Of a DNA stretch of 52,612 nt, positions 32,086-40,260 are shown one piece after another. The DNA lies in NCBI GenBank assembly GCA_044348085.1, contig JBIKTM010000012.1, forward strand, positions 1 to 52,612. Reading direction: 5' to 3'. The notes under the pieces were generated by a model. It worked only from the letters and a program-made list of their open reading frames with translations, made no database searches and had not been told where the DNA came from. Within the stretch, counting starts at the first letter, position 1. The number at the start of each line of letters is the position of its first letter. The position numbers and the translations under genes were made by a program. The stretch is from Verrucolacustris sp044348085 (GTDB lineage Bacteria; Verrucomicrobiota; Verrucomicrobiia; Methylacidiphilales; Verrucolacustridaceae).

Positions 32086-33041
32086 ATTTTTGAGGAGGGG
32101 AAAAGTTTTCCCGGACACTCGGTGGGCTTGGTATTGATTTCGCGATGAAGACGGAATTTGAGGCGGGGTGAGGGGCTGATTTTGCGAAGGTGTAGCACGA
32201 GTTCAGTCAAAGCATCGATTTGGCGAGGGCTGGGTTGGTGATGGGTGAAATCTCCAACGAGGCAGATTCCGATTGCGATTTCGTTGAGGCTATCACTTGC
32301 GAGGTGACCTCCTTGGATCTGTCTACGCCAGCGGTTGCCGACCTCAATTTGGCCGTTCCCTGAATCGGATCCGTTGCCGATGACAAAGTGGTAAGCCATC
32401 CCGTTCTCCATGCCGCGTTCTTTATGATAGGCATCAAAGATTGAGGCGTTCCCTCCCGAGGTGCCGCTATGATGAACCACGATGTATTCCCATTCGCGCA
32501 TGTCATCGCGTGCAGAATCGATCTGGGCGCGGACGGGGGACAGAAAAGTGAGTTGCGGTGCGGGGGAGGGCAGGGGAATGGGAGGGGGAAGGATGATTTT
32601 CTGAGGCGTGCTTTTGGGAGGTTGAAGACGCAGAAGATCGTCTGGATGAAGGGTGTCGCCTTTCAAGGAGTTCCATTTGCGAATGTCCTCGATTGAGACC
32701 GCTTGCTCTCGAGAAATTTTGGCCAAGGTGTCCCCCTTTTTGACCTTTACCCACTCCGGCTTCGTTGAGGAGGGTTTTGCTGGGGGGGGAGCTTCGGTTT
32801 TTGGCGATGGGGTTGAGGGCGGAGGGGTTTTGGCCGATGGGAGCTGCAGGATATCGCCTGCGTGAAGACGCTGAGGGTTGACGGAGGGATTTGCTTTCAT
32901 AAGGGCTTGGGGGGTGGTGCCCCGAGCCTTTGCGATCTGGTAAAAAGTCTCTCCTTTCTGAACTGTATGAGTGGTGGCGGCAAAGACGGTGGCCATGATG
33001 CCGAGCCAAGCAAGAATCCCTAAGAATCGGCGCATGTGCAT
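32067..33041 (-). CDS. N-acetylmuramoyl-L-alanine amidase with two LysM domains
   Basis: 324 residues. A signal peptide (RRFLGILAWLGIMATVFAA) is followed by LysM 1 (HTVQKGETFYQIAKARG), a Pro-rich linker, LysM 2 (VKVKKGDTLAKISREQAV) and an amidase_2/PGRP catalytic domain: EYIVVHHSGTSGGNASIFDAYHKERG, AYHFVIGNGSDSGNGQIEVGNRW and FRLHREINTKPTECPGKLF with the zinc His ligands. It cuts stem peptides from muramic acid in the periplasm. It is convergent with YjbQ and overlaps it by 19 bp. Confidence 0.93.
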   Translation of the reverse strand: MHMRRFLGILAWLGIMATVFAATTHTVQKGETFYQIAKARGTTPQALMKANPSVNPQRLHAGDILQLPSAKTPPPSTPSPKTEAPPPAKPSSTKPEWVKVKKGDTLAKISREQAVSIEDIRKWNSLKGDTLHPDDLLRLQPPKSTPQKIILPPPIPLPSPAPQLTFLSPVRAQIDSARDDMREWEYIVVHHSGTSGGNASIFDAYHKERGMENGMAYHFVIGNGSDSGNGQIEVGNRWRRQIQGGHLASDSLNEIAIGICLVGDFTHHQPSPRQIDALTELVLHLRKISPSPRLKFRLHREINTKPTECPGKLFPSSKIHDVLD

Positions 33042-33150
33042 ACTTCTGCGTTAGCGGTTGGAAGGGGGGTCGCCGACCCATTTTGTCATGAAGGCAGGGC
33101 GGGTCGTGGCTTGGCGAAGGTGCCTAAGGGAGGTAGAACGGAGCATCTAC

Positions 33151-33224
33151 GGCAGTGTAGCTCAGCCTGGTAGAGCAAGGGACTCATAAGCCTTGGGTCG
33201 GGGGTTCAAATCCCTCCACTGCCA
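33151..33224 (+). tRNA. tRNA-Met (anticodon CAT)
   Basis: Cloverleaf: acceptor GGCAGTG/CACTGCC, D-arm GCTC/GAGC, anticodon arm AGGGA-CTCATAA-GCCTT, T-arm GGGGG-TTCAAAT-CCCTC, discriminator A; CCA not encoded. The G1-C72 pair rules against the initiator. An elongator Met is likely, but tRNA-Ile2 (lysidine-modified CAT) cannot be excluded. The GNAT gene stop lies just 3 bp away, convergent. Confidence 0.92.
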
Positions 33225-33226
33225 CT

Positions 33227-33925
33227 TTATTTTTTGCGGGGAACTTTCGAGATCGCCCAATCGGGAGGCGGGGGACAAGCCTGATTCACCCACTGGATAA
33301 CGGCTGCCCATCCTTCGCTTTCCACGTCGTGAGGCAGGTATCCGCGGATCGCCGTGACCGCATCCCAGCCATCGTGCAAGTGGGCGGTCAACACGGGGTC
33401 GGTCAGTTCACCGGATTTCACTTTGGTGATGTACTCGTCAGGGGAAACTTGGGTTGAAACCTTGTGATAGCCTGGCAGGCGACTGCCTCCGACCATTCTC
33501 CAAAGTTTTTTCGAGGAGACCAGATTTCGAGCGGCCCAAGTCAGCGTCCGGCCAAGGCCATGGTGTTGGTAAGCTGGATGAACAAACAGATCCGCGCCGT
33601 ACAGGGTGTGCCCTGTGGGATCATGATCGAGAAATGTTCCATCTGCGGTGAGGGTATCCCAAGGATCATCGAGATGAAAATGAGTGAGCCAAATCATTAA
33701 GGTGAAGTGAGCTCCGGCGACAGCACCCGTAGGCTGATGAATCGCGACAAATTGGCCCTCTGGAAAAAGCCGATGGTGGGCGGCGAGTTCAGTGTCGGTA
33801 TACGGGCGCTCGGTCGGGTATACTTTTGCGCAGATGGCCGAGATTTCGGGGTAATCCTTCTCCAATAGCGTGCGGATCAAAAAATCTTTCGCCTGGGGCA
33901 CGGAATCCATGCCGGATAGTACCAT
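33227..33925 (-). CDS. GNAT family N-acetyltransferase
   Basis: 232 residues. The acetyl-CoA pyrophosphate loop is GADLFVHPAYQHHGLGRTLTWAARNL (about 107-132), following a typical beta strand FVAIHQPTGAVAGAHFTLM. The C-terminal third is unusual and holds WDAVTAIRGYLPHDVESEGW and a Pro-rich end. The acceptor is unknown. ATG at 33910 would remove five residues and is equally plausible. It ends 3 bp from the 3' end of tRNA-Met. Confidence 0.85.
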   Translation of the reverse strand: MVLSGMDSVPQAKDFLIRTLLEKDYPEISAICAKVYPTERPYTDTELAAHHRLFPEGQFVAIHQPTGAVAGAHFTLMIWLTHFHLDDPWDTLTADGTFLDHDPTGHTLYGADLFVHPAYQHHGLGRTLTWAARNLVSSKKLWRMVGGSRLPGYHKVSTQVSPDEYITKVKSGELTDPVLTAHLHDGWDAVTAIRGYLPHDVESEGWAAVIQWVNQACPPPPDWAISKVPRKK

Positions 33926-33972
33926 CGGGAAAAAAGAAGAGACAACTCCATGCGCTCGTCATCGCGGAGAAA

Positions 33973-34737
33973 ATGAGCTACACCAAGCGAGTGATTTCCT
34001 CCGTCCTTTTGATCCTCCTTTTTGTCGCAGGTCTCGCGGGGGGGCTCGCGGCGGTACCGATGAGGGCAGCGGGTGCGAAAGTTTCGTGGCTGTGCCTTGG
34101 AGGAACGTTTGCCGGCGGGGCCTTTTTAGCGACTGCACTTTTTGAACTGGGGCCAGAGGCGTTGGGAACGCTGGGGACCTTTCCTGGCTTGGCGATGATG
34201 GTGGCTACAGGTGGCTTTTTATTTTGGTTGGATCGGCAAGGGCACCATGCCCATGCGGAAATGCACGGATGCCATCCCCACGGAGGAACGGGTGTGCCAG
34301 CTAAGCCGTATATTTTGGGCGGAATGCTCGCCTTTCATTCGGTTCTGGAGGGTTTGGCTTTAGGGTCTGTTCATTCCGGAGCGGCCCAAGACGCTCTTGG
34401 TTTTGCCATCCTTGTCCACAAGGCAACGGACACCTTTGCATTGGCGGTGACTTTGGGTCGGTACGGCTTTTCAGCAGCGAAAATTGTTGGGGCAACTGTG
34501 ATTCTAAGTTTGGCAAGTCCACTGGGGGCTTGGTTGGCGGCAGGAGTAGGTTTGGAAGGTTGGGAGATGACCCATGGGATTCTTGCAGCCGCCACATGCG
34601 GAACTTTTGTTTATCTTGCAGGGTTTGATCTACTGGTGCCCGAGTTGAGGGAAAAGGAAGGACGTTGGTGGAAACTAGGGACGGCGTTGGCGGGGTTTAT
34701 CCTCATTGTCTCCGTTGCCCATGGGCATGCGCACTAA
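33973..34737 (+). CDS. ZIP family metal transporter
   Basis: 254 residues, eight hydrophobic helices. The family signature AFHSVLEGLALGSV (helix IV; His and Glu) and HKATDTFALAVTLG (helix V) form the metal site, and a His-rich loop (GHHAHAEMHGCHPHGG) lies between helices III and IV. ZIP proteins take up zinc, iron or similar cations into the cytoplasm. ATG at 33973 begins the first membrane segment; upstream codons overlap the divergent GNAT gene. The C-terminus ends HGHAH, another possible metal-binding feature. Confidence 0.92.
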   Translation: MSYTKRVISSVLLILLFVAGLAGGLAAVPMRAAGAKVSWLCLGGTFAGGAFLATALFELGPEALGTLGTFPGLAMMVATGGFLFWLDRQGHHAHAEMHGCHPHGGTGVPAKPYILGGMLAFHSVLEGLALGSVHSGAAQDALGFAILVHKATDTFALAVTLGRYGFSAAKIVGATVILSLASPLGAWLAAGVGLEGWEMTHGILAAATCGTFVYLAGFDLLVPELREKEGRWWKLGTALAGFILIVSVAHGHAH

Positions 34738-34761
34738 GCGCAGAAGCATCTGCTCTTTTTC

Positions 34762-35745
34762 TTAGCTTCTTTTCTCTGAAAATACTCTTCGAATCACATC
34801 TTCAATGGGCATGGCTTCGATTCGAATATCTTCGAGGCCGGGCAGATCGAGAGCGCGGCGACTGATCGATGTCGCTTGCGCAAAGGAAACGCGAAGACGA
34901 AGAGTGACGGCATCTTTAGCAATGATCTCTCCCCAATCGGCGCCTTGAAGCTCGGGGGGCGAGCCTGAAAAGCGTAGAACAATTTCTTTACAGTCGGAAA
35001 AGTCCCGCACGATCTGATCCCACGAGCCATCGTGAATGATGCGACCGTGATCGATAATAATGACTCGTTTGCAGAGGCTCTCAATATCTTGAAGGTAGTG
35101 GCTCGTGAGGATGGTGGTGATTTTTTCCTCGGCGACGAGATGACGGAGAAAATCACGAACACGGTGTTGAGAGACAACATCCAGTCCTAAAGTGGGTTCG
35201 TCCAAAAAGAGGACTTGGGGTTTGTGGAGAAGAGCGGCGATCAGCTCCATCTTCATGCGTTCCCCCAGCGAAAGCTCGCGGACAGGTTGATCCAGGAGGG
35301 AGCGCACTTCGAGCAGGCTTGAGAGGTGATCAATTGTGCGGGCAGCCTGAGCGGGATCGACGCGATAGATGGCGCGGTTCAGGGCAAAACTTTCGCGTGC
35401 GGGCAGGTCCCAAACCAACTGATTTTTCTGTCCCAACAAAAGCGAGATTTTGCGACGAAAAGCTTCTTCCCGTTGCCATGGGAGATGGCCCAAAACCGAG
35501 GCGGTTCCACCGCTGGGTTGGAGTAGGCCGGACAACATTTTTAGCGTAGTGGTTTTTCCTGCACCGTTGGGGCCCAGAAAACCCACAAGCTCACCCGGCT
35601 GGATCTCGAAGGTCACGCCTCCTACGGCAGAGACCTCTTGGTAGCGGCGATGAAACAGGCCACGCAGGGCACCTGCGAATCCAGGGGTTTTCTGGAAGAC
35701 GCGGTAGGTTTTGCGCAGGTCACGGACGAGAATCGCGGGAGGCAT
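34762..35745 (-). CDS. ABC transporter ATP-binding protein (ABC-2 type, NatA/CcmA-like)
   Basis: 327 residues. Walker A GPNGAGKTT (58-66), Q-loop near LLLGQKNQ, ABC signature LSLGERMKME, Walker B VLFLDEPTLGLD and the switch His (SHYLQD) are intact. The extended N-terminus (FQKTPGFAGALRGLFHRRYQEVSAV) is like drug or polysaccharide ABC-2 exporters. No permease is encoded alongside: hemW is upstream and the ZIP gene is convergent. The partner is therefore elsewhere. Confidence 0.93.
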   Translation of the reverse strand: MPPAILVRDLRKTYRVFQKTPGFAGALRGLFHRRYQEVSAVGGVTFEIQPGELVGFLGPNGAGKTTTLKMLSGLLQPSGGTASVLGHLPWQREEAFRRKISLLLGQKNQLVWDLPARESFALNRAIYRVDPAQAARTIDHLSSLLEVRSLLDQPVRELSLGERMKMELIAALLHKPQVLFLDEPTLGLDVVSQHRVRDFLRHLVAEEKITTILTSHYLQDIESLCKRVIIIDHGRIIHDGSWDQIVRDFSDCKEIVLRFSGSPPELQGADWGEIIAKDAVTLRLRVSFAQATSISRRALDLPGLEDIRIEAMPIEDVIRRVFSEKRS

Positions 35746-35747
35746 AA

Positions 35748-36845
35748 TTAAATGAGCATCGCGGCGACGGCATCTGCACGAAGCCTACCGCGGGGGGTCA
35801 GAAGAAACTTTCCGTCCGATCGACGGCCCCAGCCTTTCTCAACTAGGTCGGATAGGCAGGCCTCGTGGCCGACCAAGCTCTCTTCGGCCAAACCTGCGCT
35901 TGTTCGGAGGCCCAAAAGAATACGCTCTGCCCTGCGCTCCTTAGGACCACAGGTTTCTTCCTCCTCGTGTGTAGGGTGAGGGCCAACCTCAGCCGAGCGG
36001 GCATAGAGAGAGGTGTCTCGAATATTTCTCCAGCGGCGTCCCGCCACGGTCGAAACTGCTCCAGGCCCTAGACCTAGGTAATCCTCACCCGACCAGATCG
36101 CTTGGTGGTGTCTGCACTCTTTCCCGGGCTGGGCGAAGTTGGAGATTTCATAAGCGGAAAATCCGTGAGATTCCAAAATTCTTTGTGTGAGAAGAAATAG
36201 AATGGATTCCGTGTCTACATCCGGATGCCACTCGCCCCGCTCCAGCCTGCGGATGAGTTCTGTGCCCGCCTCTGGAGTGATGACGTAGGCTGAGATGTGA
36301 TCGGGGCGAAGAGCGCACGCTTCCTCAAGTGTCGATTGCCACTCGGTGGGTCCTTGGTCGGGTAGTCCATAGATGAGATCAAGGTTGAGTTGGGAAATGC
36401 CTGCATTGCGTGCATCCGTCACGGCGGAAGCGATGATGGCCCGGTCGTGGCGCCGCCCCAGCCAAGCCAGATCGGCTGGGCGGAAGGCTTGTACGCCAAG
36501 GCTGAGACGAGTAACGCCGGCGTCTTGAAGAAGCTTGGCTTTCGTAAGACCAAAGCCATCGGGATTCGCCTCGACGGTCCACTCCTCGGCCTCACCCCAA
36601 GGTGCAATTTCTAAAAGCTCTTGGAGTAGGGATGGGGAAAGCGCGGTAGGAGTTCCGCCTCCAAAAAAGATCCTGCGTGGAGAAAGATCGAATTCTTCTT
36701 GAGCCCAGGCCCACTCGGCTTGCAAGCCGCGAAGAAAGTCCCGCATTCGATTTCCCGCGAGTCGCTCCTTTGGAAAATCACAGTAAGGGCAGAGATGGGT
36801 GCAGAAGGGAACGTGCAGGTAGAGATTTTCAACCTTCGATTTCAT
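35748..36845 (-). CDS. hemW: Radical SAM protein HemW (coproporphyrinogen oxidase-like)
   Basis: 365 residues. The 4Fe-4S cluster cysteines are CTHLCPYC (C15, C19, C22), followed by FFGGGTPTALSPSLL, VEANPDGF and the GVQAFRPADLAWLGRRHD motif, then LNLDLIYGLPDQGPTEW. The C-terminal HemN-like domain is present. HemW is a haem chaperone; the short N-terminus lacking the HemN extension argues against a true HemN. It lies 2 bp upstream of the ABC ATPase and 4 bp downstream of the exonuclease. Confidence 0.93.
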   Translation of the reverse strand: MKSKVENLYLHVPFCTHLCPYCDFPKERLAGNRMRDFLRGLQAEWAWAQEEFDLSPRRIFFGGGTPTALSPSLLQELLEIAPWGEAEEWTVEANPDGFGLTKAKLLQDAGVTRLSLGVQAFRPADLAWLGRRHDRAIIASAVTDARNAGISQLNLDLIYGLPDQGPTEWQSTLEEACALRPDHISAYVITPEAGTELIRRLERGEWHPDVDTESILFLLTQRILESHGFSAYEISNFAQPGKECRHHQAIWSGEDYLGLGPGAVSTVAGRRWRNIRDTSLYARSAEVGPHPTHEEEETCGPKERRAERILLGLRTSAGLAEESLVGHEACLSDLVEKGWGRRSDGKFLLTPRGRLRADAVAAMLI

Positions 36846-36849
36846 TGGG

Positions 36850-37737
36850 TTAGCGGGAGAAGAGGTCTGTCTGCTGGGGGCCTTGGGTCGCGAGGCGTGC
36901 CTCGGCCTCGCGAGTCATGCGTTTAAATTCAAGGCGTCGAAAGAGTTCCACCTGGCGGGCAGGATTAGGTCGTAGCGTGAGATCCTTGAGCGGGAGAGGA
37001 AGTGAAATGGCCGTGCGGAGTTCGACCATTTTTCTGTTTCGGCGAACAATCTCGGCCGAATCTTGTAGGATCGTGCGAAATCGCTCGGGTTGAAGAGTGG
37101 AGGACGCGGCTAAAACTTTTTCAGAAGTTCCGTGCTGAAGGATCCATTTGGCTGCGGTTTTGGGGCCTACGCCAGGAACGCCCGGAAAATTGTCAGCTGT
37201 GTCACCTGTGAGAGCGAGAAGTTCAGGGACTTTTTCTGCCGGAACACCCCATTTTGCCTCCACTTCTGCGGGGCCAAGAAGAGAGAATCCTTGGGATTGG
37301 GGTTGGTAGATTTTGCATCCTTTTGCCACGAGGACCATGAGGTCTTTGTCGTTCGTCGCCACGGCGCAGGAAGAGGCGTCAGCGGCGTGGATGTAGCTAG
37401 CGATAACATCGTCTGCCTCCTCCTGATCCACGGTAATGACGGGCCAACCCAAAGCGGCGGCCACCTCGTGAAGGAGCGGGAACTGTTTTTCGAGAGCTTC
37501 GGGTGTTTCCTTGCGATTGGCTTTGTAGGCGGGATGGGTGGCTAGGCGTTCGGCGGGGATTCCTCCATCAAAAATAACAGCCCCTTGGGTGGGATGGAGG
37601 TCTTCGACCATGCGAAGGAGAGCAGAGGCAAAGCCATACGCGGCGTTTGTGGGCTCCCCCCGAGAGTTGGTCAGGGCCGTGATGGCATAGAAGCTACGAT
37701 ACGCGTAGTAGTGACCGTCGACGAAAACAGTGCTCAC
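36850..37737 (-). CDS. Stand-alone 5'-3' exonuclease (PolA N-domain family)
   Basis: 295 residues, a FEN-like nuclease without a polymerase domain. VFVDGHYYAYRSFYA, RKETPEALEKQFPLL, DQEEADDVIASYI, ATNDKDLMVLV and ALTGDTADNFPGVPGVGPKTAAKWI (helix-3-turn-helix) carry the acidic metal ligands and DNA-binding elements. It would remove RNA primers or flaps. The start is GTG in a GTGA overlap with the upstream gene. A full-length polA, if any, is outside the window. Confidence 0.93.
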   Translation of the reverse strand: MSTVFVDGHYYAYRSFYAITALTNSRGEPTNAAYGFASALLRMVEDLHPTQGAVIFDGGIPAERLATHPAYKANRKETPEALEKQFPLLHEVAAALGWPVITVDQEEADDVIASYIHAADASSCAVATNDKDLMVLVAKGCKIYQPQSQGFSLLGPAEVEAKWGVPAEKVPELLALTGDTADNFPGVPGVGPKTAAKWILQHGTSEKVLAASSTLQPERFRTILQDSAEIVRRNRKMVELRTAISLPLPLKDLTLRPNPARQVELFRRLEFKRMTREAEARLATQGPQQTDLFSR

Positions 37738-38486
37738 TTCTTTTCGGGTTTAGGCTCGGGGCTAGATTTTGCAGAGGAAGCGGGCTTTGCCGGGGCTTCG
37801 GCAAGTTGAAGACGCCACTCCATCCGGGGGCCTTTGGCGACTTCGATTCGTAGCCGCACTCGGGTGGACTGGCCTTTGAGGGATTTTTCAGCAGCCCGGA
37901 TCAGAAGATCGCCGCGTTCTTGGGCAGTTTCCCATGCATCCGAGCCAGGCTCAGCACGAGCGGTAAGCTCGAGAACCCAATCGGGATCCAAAGCGGCGAG
38001 GGTCGATGCGATGGATGCGAAGGATTGAAAGCCGGCGTTGCCGGAGGGAAGGCTGACCCCAGGGAGAATACGCACGGCTGCTTCGGTTGTTTCAATCGCG
38101 GCCCATTCGGGAAGTTTTGCCCCAGCCAATTTCTCGGAGATCGCAGCCACGGATTTTGCGGTTTTGGCTTTTTCCTCTGGGGAGGTTCGGGATTTGGTTT
38201 TGTCTTCGGGAGTGCGACTAGTGGCCTGTTCTAGTTTTTTTCGGGTGATCTCCAATTCGGATTTTCTTTGCAGGTATGCCGTGCGGATCTGGTCGGTGGA
38301 GGAGGAGAGAGTTTTGAGGCGGTGCATGGCTTGGCGGAGATCTTCCCGAGATTCCGCGCGGTCGGTCGCAAGTTGGCGTTCGCGCATGATCCAACCCGCG
38401 GCAAGAAGGGCGGCGAGGCCAAGCATGGCCACAGCGATCCACCGGTCCCATGGGATCTGGCGGGTGGGGGCGGAAGAGGGCTCCAT
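37734..38486 (-). CDS. Membrane-anchored coiled-coil protein of unknown function
   Basis: 250 residues from ATG 38484-38486. A Pro-rich start leads into one membrane helix (WIAVAMLGLAALLAAGWIM, about 17-35), then a coiled coil (about 38-95: RAESREDLRQAMHRLKTLSS, LQRKSELEITRKKLEQATS). The C-terminal globular part has WVLELTARAEPGSDAWETAQERGDLLIRAAEKSL, reminiscent of OmpA-like peptidoglycan-binding folds but with too few landmarks to be sure. It is probably co-transcribed with the exonuclease. Confidence 0.72.
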   Translation of the reverse strand: MEPSSAPTRQIPWDRWIAVAMLGLAALLAAGWIMRERQLATDRAESREDLRQAMHRLKTLSSSTDQIRTAYLQRKSELEITRKKLEQATSRTPEDKTKSRTSPEEKAKTAKSVAAISEKLAGAKLPEWAAIETTEAAVRILPGVSLPSGNAGFQSFASIASTLAALDPDWVLELTARAEPGSDAWETAQERGDLLIRAAEKSLKGQSTRVRLRIEVAKGPRMEWRLQLAEAPAKPASSAKSSPEPKPEKK

Positions 38487-38572
38487 CGGAAAAGAGTATG
38501 GAGAATTAGGGGTTGGCTCAAGCCACCCCTGCTGTCTTGCCCGCCCCTGATTCTGCTTCATTGTGTATTGGA

Positions 38573-39850
38573 ATGTGGCGTATCTGGATTTTCTTTTGTG
38601 GAATCAGTGGATTTGCTCTGAGCGGAGGCTGGGCGGAGGAGGAGAGAGCGTTCCTTTACTCCCCGCTTGCTGAGGCTCCTGAGTGGCGGTTGCTCGACTC
38701 GTATCAAGGGAAGATTCAGCGGGAAGATTTTTTCGCACGGTGCCGGTCGGTTTTCGACCCTTCTGGAGCATTGGCTAAGTACCTCTCCGTCGATGATGAA
38801 GGAGTTCGCGTGTTTCGGGATATTGCGAAAACGGAACTACTCTACTTTTTGCGCTGGGCGGGATCGAAGGGGCAAGAAGGCGGTCGGACGGTTTCTTTTT
38901 GTCTGCCGGATCCCGAGAAGCCGCTTCGGGGCCAGGTTATCTGTTTGGATCCTGGGCACATTGGGGGAGATTGGGCAGACATTGAGGAGCGCACGTTTCG
39001 AATTGGCCGGGATCGGCCTGTCGTGGAAGGGGAGTTGAATTTAAAGACGTGCAAGCTTTTGGAGGAGCGATTGACGGATGCGGGAGCCAAAGTGGTTTGG
39101 ACTCACGACGGGTTTTCACCCACGACGGGCTTGCGTCCCAACGATCTCTATCCTGAAGCCATTCAGTATTTGTTACAGGACTTTGGGTCGCGGAGGTTAC
39201 CAAGGTACTCGATGAACGGGTTGATTCGATGGAATGCTGAGCTTCTTTTTTACCGATCGGCTGAGATTCAGGCTCGGGCTCGACGGGTGAATGAGGAGTT
39301 GCGGCCAGATTTTACGATCTGCCTACACTACAATGCGGCTCCTTGGGGACGCCCTGGGCGCCCGAGTTTGACGAGTGTGAGTCGGTTGGTGGTTTTCTCC
39401 CACGGCGCCTATACGTCGAGTGAGTTGGTGTATGACGACCAAAAGTTCCACCTTCTCAGGAAGCTTTTAGAAAATTCAACTCCCGAGGAATTGGATCTCG
39501 GTGCGGCCATTGGCGAACAGTTCCAGAAAAAGTGGGGATTTCCGCCTGAGAATTATGGGGGTTCGGGGTATGCCTCGCCCTCCGGCGTGAGTCCCTATGT
39601 ATGGCATCGAAACCTGATTGCGAACCGTTTGTTTCGGGGCCCTGTGATCTTTGTAGAGGGGCCGTATATGAACGACCGCAACACGTACGCTTGGATTCAG
39701 GCGGGAGAGTATGAGGGGACAAGGAATATCGGAGGTAGGGAGAGGCAAAATATTTTTCGTGAATATGCAGATCGGGTGGCGGACGGGGTGTTAGAACGGT
39801 TTCGGACCTTGCCGAGTCGTTCCACGGCATTCACAAATTATTCCCCGTAG
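38573..39850 (+). CDS. N-acetylmuramoyl-L-alanine amidase, amidase_3-like
   Basis: 425 residues with a signal peptide (MWRIWIFFCGISGFALSGGWA). The catalytic core is amidase_3-like: GQVICLDPGHIGGDWADIE (first zinc His), VEGELNLKTCKLLEERLTDAGAKVVWTHD (Glu ligand), LRPDFTICLHYNAAPWG (second His) and VIFVEGPYMND (the general-base Glu). Insertions relative to AmiC-type enzymes make it longer than usual, so the substrate may be an atypical wall or glycan. It is the second amidase in the window. Confidence 0.82.
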   Translation: MWRIWIFFCGISGFALSGGWAEEERAFLYSPLAEAPEWRLLDSYQGKIQREDFFARCRSVFDPSGALAKYLSVDDEGVRVFRDIAKTELLYFLRWAGSKGQEGGRTVSFCLPDPEKPLRGQVICLDPGHIGGDWADIEERTFRIGRDRPVVEGELNLKTCKLLEERLTDAGAKVVWTHDGFSPTTGLRPNDLYPEAIQYLLQDFGSRRLPRYSMNGLIRWNAELLFYRSAEIQARARRVNEELRPDFTICLHYNAAPWGRPGRPSLTSVSRLVVFSHGAYTSSELVYDDQKFHLLRKLLENSTPEELDLGAAIGEQFQKKWGFPPENYGGSGYASPSGVSPYVWHRNLIANRLFRGPVIFVEGPYMNDRNTYAWIQAGEYEGTRNIGGRERQNIFREYADRVADGVLERFRTLPSRSTAFTNYSP

Positions 39851-39897
39851 ACGATCTTGCCCCTTGCAGGGAGCCTCAGGGAGTGCAGAAAAGAACT

Positions 39898-40260
39898 ATG
39901 AAAACATTCTTAGCTATCGTAATGGTCGTTTCCGCTCTTCCCTCGGTTCTGTTGGCCGATTTGCGACTTCCGCCAAAGCCGACGATGATGGAAAAGTTGG
40001 GTCGCGGAGTGGCCAATGTGACCCTGTCTGTTTCCGAGTTGTTTGATTCCCCTTACATCGCGACGCAAGAGGGTGGGGGAACGTATGGAGATACCTTTGG
40101 GTTTACCCAAGGCCTTTCCCGCATGGTGATGGATGTGGGTGTTGGGACTTTGGAGATTGCCACATTCTTCATTCCCACAAAATCGATGAAGATGCCCGCA
40201 CATGACTCTGGGCAGGTGGAGCCTTATCCGCCAGCCGACTTGAAAGACAACTGGTACTGA
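39898..40260 (+). CDS. Exosortase system-associated protein, TIGR04073-like
   Basis: 120 residues with a signal peptide (MKTFLAIVMVVSALPSVLLA). The core KLGRGVANVTLSVSELFDSPY, GFTQGLSRMVMDVGVGTLEIATFFI and a KDNWY end recall the small TIGR04073 family that co-occurs with exosortases in Verrucomicrobia and Lentisphaerae. Role unknown; possibly a membrane-associated helper. It is some 31 kb from the exosortase gene. The stop codon forms a CTGA overlap with the next gene. Confidence 0.72.
   Translation: MKTFLAIVMVVSALPSVLLADLRLPPKPTMMEKLGRGVANVTLSVSELFDSPYIATQEGGGTYGDTFGFTQGLSRMVMDVGVGTLEIATFFIPTKSMKMPAHDSGQVEPYPPADLKDNWY

Noticed and set aside
33151..33224. Initiator tRNA
   Set aside because: The first acceptor pair is a normal G-C, and the anticodon stem lacks the three G-C pairs expected in initiators.
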